Source of the DNA: Lithodes maja
Taxonomy: Eukaryota > Arthropoda > Malacostraca > Decapoda > Lithodidae
NCBI GenBank assembly: GCA_037953745.1
Contig: JBAKBP010001607.1
Coordinates: 124,001 to 188,000 of the forward strand
Length of the DNA: 64,000 bases
Direction: 5' to 3'
Part shown: in pieces, positions 39,917 through 49,021 of the stretch
Position numbering within the stretch: position 1 is the first letter of the stretch
Layout of the letters: every line of letters starts with the position of its first letter
Translations under genes and position numbers: made by a program
The notes under the pieces: model-generated
What the model saw: only the letters and a program-made list of their open reading frames with translations
What the model was told of the DNA's origin: nothing
Databases searched by the model: none

Positions 39917-41184
39917 TTAAGGGTCGCTCTACTGGTGATCTTCTTTCATATCTTACTAACTCTTGGTCATCCTCCTTTCGGGACTTCGGTGAGACTTTTT
40001 CTATTGCACTAGACATATCGAAAGCCTTCGATAGAGTCTGGCATAAATCTTTAATTTCTAAACTACCCTCCTTCGGTTTCTATCCCTCCATCTGTGCCTT
40101 TGTCTCTAATTTCCTTTCCGGCCGTTCCATAGCCGCGGTTGTGGACGGCCATTGTTCACTTCCTCACCCTATAAACTCCGGTGTTCCTCAGGGCTCTGTC
40201 CTATCTCCTATTCTCTTTCTAATTTTTATAAATGATCTCCTTAACTGTACCTTAATTCCCATCCATTCATACGCAGACGACTCAACCTTGCACTACTCCA
40301 TTAGTTTTTCAGAATGCCCCAGCCAGCAATCCCTCAACGACAAACGTAATGAAGCCATAGAACTCTTAAATTCTGATCTAAATACTATTTCCAATTGGGG
40401 CAGAGAAAACCTTGTTAACTTTAATGCTTCCAAAACCCAATTTCTCCATCTATCTACCCGTCAGGATCTCCCAGCGGACTATCCCTTATTCTTCAACAAT
40501 ACAAAAATCAACCCTTCATCTTCTCTCAATATTCTTGGTGTCTCTTTTTCTTCTGCTCTCATTTGGAAGGACCATATTACCAGTCTTGCTAAGGCAGCCT
40601 CCCAGAAGCTGGGTGTGCTCAACCGCCTTAGGGGGTTCTTTTCCCCTGCACAGCTTCTTGCTCTGTACAGGGGCATAGTGCGCCCTTGTGTTGAGTATTG
40701 TTCACATGTGTGGGGAGGTTCCTCTCACACCGCTCTCCTAGACAAAGTTGAAAGGAAGGCCTTTCGTATCATTAACTCCCGTCCACTCACCAACTCTCTG
40801 CAATCTCTCTCTCTCCGCTGCAATGTTGCATCTCTATCGCTACTATAATAATTAGTGTTCCTCAGAGCTATCCCAGTGCATACCACCTCCTTTACGTAGG
40901 GCACGTGGTACCCGTCTTGCAACTCAATCCCACCCCTACTCTGTGCAACTCTCCAACCCAAGAGTGAAACGTTACTCTCAAACTTTCTTCTACTCAACAG
41001 CTGAGCTCTGGAACTCTCTCCCAGAATCAGTCTTTCCCTCTTCCTATGACTTAAATTGCTTCAAACTCCGTGTGTCCAGGCATTTTGGCTCGAACGTCCC
41101 TTGATTTTGGCCCTGTCACTCTTTCAACTATGGGGGAGGCACTCGCTATAGGCAGTTATGCCTTTTGCCTCCCTCAATCACATA
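39917..41184 (+). pseudogene. LINE reverse transcriptase, C-terminal piece and 3' end
   Basis: The RT resumes in the same frame: STGDLLSYLTNSWSS, ALDISKAFDRVWHKSLI, SGVPQGSVLSPILFLIFIND and the active site IHSYADDSTLHYS near 40262-40300. The thumb follows with GVSFSSALIWKDHI and IVRPCVEYCSHVWGG. It closes at 40848, but recognisable C-terminal sequence continues in other frames to about 41150, so at least one indel is present. The last part is 3' UTR before the poly(A). Confidence 0.85.
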
Positions 41185-41205
41185 GAAAAAAAAAAAAAAA
41201 AAAAA

Positions 41206-42005
41206 TTAGCTCTCCTTCCCTCGTCCTACACTCCTGGTTTCACCTCTTCCATACACGTCACTTTCAAGTCGACGCTATACGTAACCGCTTGTCTGCCATC
41301 CGGGAGGTCTTTGAGTCCGTCACTGGGCTGGTCGTTCCGCCGAAGGAGCTGGATTCCTTCATGACGGCTGCCGTGGCGGGATCTGGCGCGGGCTCTGGAC
41401 CTTCTGGCTTCACACACGTATACACGGGCCACTACACCAGTTCCGTTGCTCGGGCGTACACTCTTCCTTGTCGCTCTGGCCACTGGGGATAGGGTGTCTG
41501 CACTGGCAGCCTTGTCACGGTCCCAGGAATGCGTGCGATTTTCCCCGTCCTTGAATGTCGTCACGTTAGCCCCCTCCCCTCATTTTGTTGCCACGAATGA
41601 GAGGGAGACCCACGTTTTCCAGCCTTTCACCGTCCAAGCTTTACAGCGTGGGCATACTCGCCATATGTTCTGCCCGGTGTCAGCCTTGCACTCCTCTGTT
41701 GCATCTGTGGCGCCGCCTTCGGGTACTGCTGTGTGGGTGTCTCCTCAGACAGGTGGGAGGCTCTCGAAGGTGCAGATAGGACGCCACATTTGTCGGACCA
41801 TTCGTGCCAGTCACCCTGTTTGTAGGGGTTTTGCGCACGATGTGCGATCCTTTGCTGCCTCCTTCCGGTTCCTGCGAAGTCGATCCTTACCCGACATCGC
41901 CTCAGCGGTTTTGTGGTCTTCTATCAATTCCTTCATCTCCTACCTCTCCATGTCCAGTGTTCGACCCCCTCGGCCGGTGATAGCTCTCGGGAGTCGTGTT
42001 TCCTA
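41206..42005 (+). pseudogene. DIRS-2 tyrosine recombinase, catalytic part
   Basis: This resumes the recombinase after the LINE. FHTRHFQVDAIRNRLSAIREVF matches the DIRS-1 core-binding domain. A one-base shift near 41455 changes frame, after which ATGDRVSALAAL (catalytic Arg), HDVRSFAASFRFL (His-x-x-Arg) and NSFISYLSM (Tyr) are all present. It ends at TAG 42003-42005. All four catalytic residues survive, although the gene is broken twice. Confidence 0.83.
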
Positions 42006-42245
42006 GAGCTCTGGCGAAGATACCTAGTCTTCCCCCCTTGTCCCTCTTTCTTTTACTTTGTTTTCTTTGAAAAAGGGGGGGGGGGAGGAGTACGGGTTTG
42101 CAGCACTTGATTGCAAGTTTGGGATTATGTATTATGTATACAGTACATAAGTGTTTTTACAAATTGAAAATTGTGTTTTGTTATTGTGTTCAATGTTTTT
42201 TTTGTTTTGGAAGAAAAGGGATTTTGGGTACAGTACTTTTTTGGT
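42006..42245 (+). other. DIRS-2 D 3' non-coding region
   Basis: This is the downstream region of the recombinase: pyrimidine-rich, then a G-run (42077-42087) like that after the DIRS-1 recombinase, then AT-rich sequence. No ORF is seen. It is cut by the TTAA of the next element. Confidence 0.6.
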
Positions 42246-42249
42246 TTAA

Positions 42250-44361
42250 CCCTCCAACCCCGGCTAGGGAATATCGTGACTGTACTTTGTGTCCGGGGGT
42301 TTTCAGGAATTTTGGTCCCTGTTGATTCACATGTTACTCCTGAAATACATTACACAAAGTTATAAAAAAAACAGAAAAATGTAGCACAAACCTTCATGTG
42401 TAGAATGCCGTTGAGTAGAGGTCTCTAGCCCAAGTGATTGCATAATGGTGAGCGCGGGAAGTGGAGTGATTTTTATGCGTGAAAATCATCCCGCGTTCGG
42501 ATGCGTCGCCTTTGCCCAGGCCCCGGCTTGGCTAACCTACTGTTTTCTTAGCCACTCGTCGCGCAAAACCTTTTACCTCCCGGAGGCGATTTTATGTATT
42601 GATAGTGATGTTATTATAGTTATTTGGAGTCCAATTATATAAAATATGTGTATTAGGCTATCATTGTAACAAATATTTCACATTTTCACTCGATACCGTA
42701 GTTTTTATGAGTAATTGAGGTAGGTTATTGTTATATTAGGCACTGATTATTCGTTATCACAGGTGTTTATTATACTTTGGCCATCTAATATTATGTCATG
42801 TGTCACTTTCACTTAGTTATATGCTTTGATAACGTTTTATATACAATTTATTGTGTCTTTTTTCACTTATTTATATATGTTTTCATAATACATGACTTTT
42901 TTATCACAATACACCTGTACATTGTTTTATTTCCACTTGTTGCCTATATACATACATATTGTCAGTCTTTGGTACTTTCACTATGATTATTAGTTAGTAC
43001 TCCTGCTTGCTGTGGTATTCAGCAAAGCACGGTATAGTACATAGTGACACCTGGCACTCCACACACTGCATGGTGGTCTTTTTGTGCTTCCTCGGCCTCA
43101 CCTGGCTGTTCCAGCAGACATGGCACCGCCTTCTGCTAATGGTGACTCCATCTCGTTCCAGAGGCAGGTAACCGAGCTTGTGCACATTTAGATACTGTGC
43201 ACACTGCATGCGGTCCTGAACGGGGCGCCCAGGTTGTGCCACTGCCCTCTGTGGAGCTAGAGCGGGGGCAGCACGCCCACGAACTTTGGCGGCGCGCACC
43301 CTAGGGCGGCCAGGAGCGCGACGGCGCCCAGGCCCAGCCCGGCGGCCAGCCCGGCGGCCAGGGCGGCCAGGAGCACGACGGCCCTGGGCAAAGCGTCTGG
43401 GTTGAGGGTCGTCGATGTCCATAAAGTCGTCGTCATCGTCGTTGTCGTCAGAGCCGTCATCTTGCCCTGACGGTGGACCCAGGTAATCATGGCCAGAGTC
43501 ATCTGTGAGGTGCCCTTCATCTTCAGAGCCCCCCTCATAATCTCGCGGGGAACGAATGATGCGTGGGCGGCGTGTAGGTCGGCGAGGTGGGGAAGGAGTG
43601 GCAGGTAAGGCTCTGTCATCTTCATGCAGAGGTTCGGGGCTCCTTGGCCTACGACGAGTCATAGACAGCACTGGTTCAGTGTCTGTAGGTGCAGCTAGGG
43701 ATGCGAGGTCGAACACATCATCAGGAACCTCTGTTGTAGGCTGGAGAGGTGGGGTGGACCCTGGGGAAACTTGCGGGGGCGTATGGCTGGGAGCGGCAGG
43801 GGTGGAAGCCGCGGGAGCCTCGAACAAAGAGCGCCTACTTGTAGCTCCCTTTTTAACATATTTCATCCCTTTAACCTTTTCTCTAGTAGTATGTCTCCTC
43901 TCGGGGGAAATAGTGGGTAAATAGGCCGAAAGTGGGGGGTCCTCAACCCTAGGGAGTGCTGGTGGTGGTGGGGAAGAATGGCGGGAGCCTGGGGCAACTT
44001 GGGTGGCGTGGGTAGATAAGGAAGACAATGGCGGGTCAACCTCAGCCTCCCGCTCAGCCTCACTATCATCACTTTCATCGTCATGGTCAAATCCACTAAA
44101 AAACGCGTATCTTTCATGGATTTCGTCTAGATCGTCAAAATCTTCACTATAGTGAGACTGATAAGACTCTGAGCTATCACTACCCAACTCATCAACACTA
44201 TTTTTGCCTTCACCACGTTCATAACTCCTCAAAGCTATCTCAATACCTCCGGGAGTCAACGCATCTTGTACGTGCCTTTGCGTTAGGGCGCGACGAACAT
44301 GGGCAGGCGTCGAAGGGAGCGTAGAATCGGACACAAGGGAATAACTTTTTGGGCTAGTATC
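42250..44361 (-). mobile_element. piggyBac II deletion derivative, end-truncated
   Basis: The left TTAA is at 42246-42249 and the end reads CCCTCCAACCCCGGCTAGGG, like piggyBac II. It is colinear with 35226-39248 except for two internal deletions (catalytic core and part of the N-terminal region) and a single copy of the 176-base repeat. At 44362 it stops exactly where an LTR begins, so its 5' terminal repeat and promoter are missing. Confidence 0.88.
42994..44361 (-). pseudogene. piggyBac II transposase lacking the catalytic core
   Basis: The frame is open over about 455 codons. It encodes the disordered N-terminal part (TSPKSYSLVSDSTLPS onward) joined in frame to the C-terminal segment PQRAVAQPGRPVQDRMQ and the zinc-ribbon-like domain (CHVCWN, CVECQVSLC, C, YH). 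Compared with the intact copy, 1335 bases (445 codons) holding all catalytic Asp residues are gone, with a 2-base GG overlap at the junction near 43252. A second loss removes the TERDIVVQGDE to GASEA segment. The initiator Met is replaced by LTR sequence, and no ATG opens this frame now. Before that event it could have made a DNA-binding, non-catalytic protein. Confidence 0.8.
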
Positions 44362-45798
44362 TGTCAAGGAAATCACTTATGATATTCTAGGTAGGTTACG
44401 TGATTTCAGAGTAACTTGATATACACTCGATAAATTAACAACTCATTCTCAGCCTACATAAGATAAGGATTAGTGATAGAAAATACATAACCTCAAAAGT
44501 ATATTATAAAATATATATATTACAAATAATGAAAAAAGAAACCCATAACATTATTTTACATACATTCACACCATTCACCCAAATTCACACTAAAAGACAT
44601 TCGCATTATAAAGAAGGGTGCAGTGGTGAATATCTTAGGGCTAATTAGTTTGTGGTCAATTAATTAACTTTCAAATAAGTATGACTACATGAATGACAAC
44701 TTGAATGACACATGAATGACAACTTGAATGACAACTTTTAATGACAACTTTAAGTAGACTACGAGAGGGTCCCAAAGTAGACCATTACTGCTAAGGTCTC
44801 AAAAAGGAATGAAAAGTAATGATGAATATAGAAGTCCCCCTCCTCTTCACTGGTTGACTTGAACTCCTGGCTGTCCTAAGGTAGGCTAATACGGCATAGG
44901 TCTCCAGAGGGAATGCAAGGAAATGATGAATATAGAAGTCCCCCTCCTCTTCACTGGTTGACTTGAACTCCTGGCTGTCCGGGCGCACACAGGCTGAGAA
45001 ACTGCAGTACAGCCCTGAGAACTATACGTGAGGGCTCCCACAAGGCAACCTGGCGTCACCACACAGTACTTGTATGCCGATCCTGGACCCGTCAACAGCT
45101 GCAGGGCTCGAAGTGTAACCAACGCTCTCCCTCATCCAAGTCCTACACTCGCCTTAGATCAAACAGAACCAGCCCACACTCGTTCACGGATGAGTCCGCT
45201 CGGTCAAAGCACCAGGTAGACCGAAACGGCCACATCAGGATCGGACTAAGGTTAGATTCTTGGCATTATATCATGGGCAAGATCCTGGTCAAAATTCATA
45301 AGTAAGAGCTCTGGTGGCAGACCCCCAGCACACACACGCTACACCGCTAGGAAGCAAAGAAAGAAAACACTTAGGAAATGACACCGTAAAGACGTAAAGT
45401 ATTATGATACTGACAAATACAATCACAGAAGAAAATCATCACTGTCAGACACCATCACTAATACTTCACTCTTAAGCAATTCACTATATGTAGCACCAAC
45501 ACTCACTAGTAGCTGAAGAGACTGTAATCCTTGTGTGCTGGGAATGTACTGACTGACTGAATTAAGTCCTCTACCAAATCACCTCTCAATAATTCATAAA
45601 AGTCAAAACACACACTGAATCAATATTCGATACCCCGAACACCCACCTCAAAGAAAATAAGAATTGAATTATACAACTATCACTTACACTAACAAACCAT
45701 CTGAAACTCAAATGAATCAATCTACACTAGCACGCATACCTGTACAGTATCACATAGTCTCGTAAAGCATCGAATCCAAAATTGAAACTCACCAACGC

Positions 45799-45823
45799 AT
45801 ACACACACACACACACACACACA
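45799..45823. repeat. (CA)n microsatellite, LINE target
   Basis: This is the CA tract of the LTR. It continues at 48836-48849 on the other side of the LINE, so the LINE sits within it. Confidence 0.9.
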
Positions 45824-48800
45824 AGAGAAAAAAAGAAAGGTGTAAGAAGGGGGGAAATGAAGCTGATGTATAGTAATGTGGATGGCTTGCTGTCTAAGAA
45901 ATTAGAATTGAATGACTATATTGAGAAATATAAACCACATATTATGTGCTTAGCAGAAACAAAGTTGAGAGGTGGTACTGAATTGGGAGTGTTGGGATGG
46001 GAAGGGTACAATGTGTGGAGAAAAGATAGAGAAGGAAAAGTGGGCGGTGGAGTGTTAATAATGACTGACAGAAATATAGAAGCAAGTGAGATTAACCTAG
46101 GCAATAATAGATCAGAAATTATAGCAGTGACAATAAAAGACAAGGACAACAAAGCAACTGATATAGCAGTGGCTTATATACCACCACAAACTAGAGCATG
46201 GAAGCGGGATAAATATGATCAACTAATCACGGAATCTCTAGATGCACTAAAAATACTTTTTAATAGGAGAAATAAATTATTATTAACAGGTGATTTCAAT
46301 TGTAAGGAAGTCAATTGGGAAGGGTTAGATGCGGGAAATAATAATGAATCTTGGGGCAGTAAATTATTGAATCTAGTAACAGAAAACATGTTAACACAAC
46401 ATGTTAGAGAAAACACACGAATCAGAGGGATGGATGAACCATCCAGGCTAGACCTAGTCTTCACCAGTGATCCACATGATGTTAGAAAGATAAATTATCG
46501 TTGTCCCTTGGGAAAAAGTGATCACAAGATATTAGAAATGGAGATGGATTTGGGGAAAAATGAGGAGAGAAAGGAAGGACATAAAATAAATAGATACAAT
46601 TATGCTAAAACTGATTTTAAATCATTGAAACATTATTTCCAAAGTATAAATTGGAAGGAACTAGAAAGCCTGGAAATGGTTCAAGACAAATATAGACTTT
46701 TCCTGAAAGTATATGAAGAAGGGATACATAAATATGTCCCAAGGTTCCAATCAGGGGTAAAGAAGGAAAAAGAATGGTTTAATATAAGATGTAGTAAGGC
46801 ACAGGATAGAAGAAACCGAGCCTGGAATATAGCACGGAAGAGACATAGTGAAAATAACTGGAATAAGTACAAGGAGAAAAGAAATGAATACGTAAAGATA
46901 CGACGCGAGGAACAATATAAATATGAAAGGAATATTGTAGAGAAGTGCAAAAATGAGCCAAAACTATTTTATAGATTTGTAAATGGAAAAATAAAAACAA
47001 AAGAAGGTATTGTCAGACTAAGAGTTGGAACAAACAGCTATGAGAAAGATAAAGAATTGTGTGAAGTTATGAATGAAAAGCTTCAGTCAGTGTTTGTAAA
47101 AGAGGAGGAGTTTATAGAACCTAATAGAGAAATGAGAACACCACAGATGCCTGAAATGAAAGTGACAAAAAGTGAAGTGCTGAAATTGATGCAGGATTTG
47201 GACGTGAGGAAATCAATGGGACCAGATGGAGTGGCTGGATGGATCCTCAAAGAATGTGCGGAAGAGTTAGTGGAACCAATCTATGAAATCATCAAATCTT
47301 CACTGAATGAGGGAGACCTGCCAGTGGAATGGAAGAGAGCTAACATAGTACCAATTTACAAAGGAGGAGACAGAGAAAATCCGCTTAACTACAGACCGGT
47401 GTCCCTCACCAGCATTGTTTGTAAAATTTGTGAGAAAATTATAAGGAAAAAGTGGACACACTTCATTGAGGGACAGGGGGTGCTTAGCGAGAAACAATTT
47501 GGATTCAGGGAAGGGAGATCTTGTGTATCTAATTTATTAAGCTTTTATAGCAGAGTTGTAGATGTTACACAGGAGAGAGAGGGATGGGTTGACTGTGTTT
47601 ACCTGGACCTGAAAAAGGCCTTTGACAGGGTGCCTCACAAAAGGTTATTGTGGAAATTGCAGGTTGTTGGAGGTGTACATGGTAGGATGTTAAAATGGAT
47701 GGAAAACTTTTTAATAGGAAGAGAAATGAGGACCACGATACGAGACGAATATTCACAGTGGAGGAGTGTGACGAGCGGAGTACCACAGGGATCAGTGTTG
47801 GGTCCGATAATGTTCCTACTTTATGTAAACGACATGCCAGAAAACTTGAATAGTCATATGAATATGTTTGCGGATGACGCTAAGATCATGAAGAATGTCA
47901 CCTGTATAGAAAGTTGTCAGGATCTTCAAAAGGACCTAGATGAGTTGCACAGATGGAGCCAAACCTGGAAAATGAGTTTCAATGCAGAAAAGTGTCATGT
48001 TTTGGAAGTGGGAACAAGTGAGATAAGGCCAAGCTGGGTGTACAAATTAGGAACTGAAATAATCGGCAAAACACGGCATGAGAAGGACCTTGGAGTGATA
48101 ATACAAGATGATCTATCCCCGGAGAAGCATATTAACATGATCATTGGAGGAGCATATGGAATAATAACCAATATGAGAGTGGCATTTAACTATTTGGATG
48201 AAGAAATGTTAAGAAAATTGATAATGACTATGATAAGACCAAGATTAGAATATGCAGCAGTGATATGGTCACCACATTTGAAAAAACATATAAACAAATT
48301 AGAGAAAGTCCAAAGGATAGCAACGAAGATGATCCCAAGATTGAAGGAGTTGACATATGAGGAAAGACTTAAGACACTACAACTGCCTACCTTGAAAGAG
48401 AGAAGGGAACGAGGCGACTTAATAACGATGTTCAAGGGAGTAAAAAGTTTGGAACGAGTAGATAGGGAAGATCTATTCGTGAGGGATAATGGAAGGACAA
48501 GAGGGCACGAGTTTAAGCTGAGGAAGGGCAGATGTCGTAAGGACACAAAGAAATTCAGCTTCCCATATAGGAGTATAGAGACTTGGAACAACTTGGAGGA
48601 GGAGGTGGTGAGAGCGAGGAACATTAACATGTTCAAATCTAGGTTGGATAAAAGTAAATATGGAAATAGGGCAACATAAGTTATGATATGTTAGTCCAAA
48701 ATACTGGGAACTGGGAATATCCATTACGATACTTGTCTAAGTAAAATGGATTGATTATAAAGTAACTAAGACAGGACAACACGAGCGCTGCTCAATTCCT

Positions 48801-48836
48801 GTAAACTACAAATAGGTAAATACAAATAGGTAAATA
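45824..48836 (+). mobile_element. CR1-like LINE inserted in (CA)n
   Basis: About 3.0 kb are present in the H 3' LTR and absent from the otherwise equal 5' LTR. It has a purine-rich 5' start, one long ORF with endonuclease and RT, and a 3' end in tandem ACAAATAGGTAAAT units that merge into CACACA. The C-terminal RT region (RRERGDLITMF, TRGHEFKLRKGRCRKDTKKFSF, WNNLEEEVV) is typical of the CR1 clade. ORF1 is not present, so the copy may be 5'-truncated just before ORF2. It must be younger than the LTR insertion. Confidence 0.87.
45857..48679 (+). CDS. CR1-like endonuclease-reverse transcriptase (940 aa)
   Basis: I start at ATG 45857 (MKLMYSNVDGLLSKKLEL), since the frame upstream is the CA tract and LINE leader. 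The AP-endonuclease domain has CLAETKLRGG, LLTGDFNCKEVNW, RLDLVFTSD and GKSDHKILEME (residues 1-240). RT blocks are SMGPDGVAGWILKEC, PVSLTSIVCKICEKII, QFGFREGRSC, CVYLDLKKAFDRVPHKRLLW, SGVPQGSVLGPIMFLLYVND, and the active site NMFADDAKI near 47866. The C-terminal domain ends FKSRLDKSKYGNRAT. The endonuclease nicks the target and RT primes on it. No stop or frameshift is present, so it may be functional. Confidence 0.92.
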   Translation: MKLMYSNVDGLLSKKLELNDYIEKYKPHIMCLAETKLRGGTELGVLGWEGYNVWRKDREGKVGGGVLIMTDRNIEASEINLGNNRSEIIAVTIKDKDNKATDIAVAYIPPQTRAWKRDKYDQLITESLDALKILFNRRNKLLLTGDFNCKEVNWEGLDAGNNNESWGSKLLNLVTENMLTQHVRENTRIRGMDEPSRLDLVFTSDPHDVRKINYRCPLGKSDHKILEMEMDLGKNEERKEGHKINRYNYAKTDFKSLKHYFQSINWKELESLEMVQDKYRLFLKVYEEGIHKYVPRFQSGVKKEKEWFNIRCSKAQDRRNRAWNIARKRHSENNWNKYKEKRNEYVKIRREEQYKYERNIVEKCKNEPKLFYRFVNGKIKTKEGIVRLRVGTNSYEKDKELCEVMNEKLQSVFVKEEEFIEPNREMRTPQMPEMKVTKSEVLKLMQDLDVRKSMGPDGVAGWILKECAEELVEPIYEIIKSSLNEGDLPVEWKRANIVPIYKGGDRENPLNYRPVSLTSIVCKICEKIIRKKWTHFIEGQGVLSEKQFGFREGRSCVSNLLSFYSRVVDVTQEREGWVDCVYLDLKKAFDRVPHKRLLWKLQVVGGVHGRMLKWMENFLIGREMRTTIRDEYSQWRSVTSGVPQGSVLGPIMFLLYVNDMPENLNSHMNMFADDAKIMKNVTCIESCQDLQKDLDELHRWSQTWKMSFNAEKCHVLEVGTSEIRPSWVYKLGTEIIGKTRHEKDLGVIIQDDLSPEKHINMIIGGAYGIITNMRVAFNYLDEEMLRKLIMTMIRPRLEYAAVIWSPHLKKHINKLEKVQRIATKMIPRLKELTYEERLKTLQLPTLKERRERGDLITMFKGVKSLERVDREDLFVRDNGRTRGHEFKLRKGRCRKDTKKFSFPYRSIETWNNLEEEVVRARNINMFKSRLDKSKYGNRAT

Positions 48837-48938
48837 CACACACACACACTCGCTCTCATGAACGACGCCATCTATGATCAGACAGCCTAACCAGATTATT
48901 CACACCTATCAAAGCAATATGACACAATATCCCTGACA

Positions 48939-48955
48939 ATACCCCCTCACCAACT
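48939..48955 (-). promoter_or_regulatory. Polypurine tract of element H
   Basis: On the minus strand GTTGGTGAGGGGGTAT lies directly before the LTR start TGTCAGGG. It would prime plus-strand DNA synthesis. Confidence 0.8.
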
Positions 48956-49021
48956 ATATTACACGGAATATAGACAAAATCAGGTATTTAAGTATTCCTT
49001 TGATGGGATGTGAATCATGAC

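Larger units (their letters stand above)
34849..41205 (+). mobile_element. 5'-truncated non-LTR retrotransposon in DIRS-2 D
   Basis: The LINE spans about 34849-35225 and 39917-41205, about 1.66 kb once the nested elements are set aside. It ends in poly(A) (41185-41205). It is truncated within the linker before RT domain 1, so the endonuclease is missing. RT motifs suggest the Jockey/CR1 superfamily but the clade is not assigned. The left boundary is approximate, and I could not define a clean target duplication. Two TTAA-inserted DNA elements occupy 35226-39916. Confidence 0.82.
28638..42245 (+). mobile_element. DIRS-2 family retrotransposon, copy D (interrupted)
   Basis: The left end TTGTTAGTAGTCTTGG is shared with copy C. 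The order is leader, Gag, RT, RNase H, tyrosine recombinase. A LINE (about 34849-41205) splits the recombinase. The 3' non-coding part is cut at 42246 by the TTAA of another piggyBac, and the 3' terminal repeat is not found in the window. Damage includes a stop in RT, a frameshift in a C-run before RNase H, and a changed RT active site. DIRS-2 is GC-rich compared with DIRS-1 and clearly separate at protein level. Confidence 0.9.
44362..48938 (-). repeat. 3' LTR of element H, split by CR1-like LINE
   Basis: LTR sequence occupies 44362-45823 and 48837-48938, with both terminal sequences intact. The interruption lies exactly in the (CA)n tract of the LTR. The polypurine tract precedes it on the minus strand. 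Confidence 0.92.
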
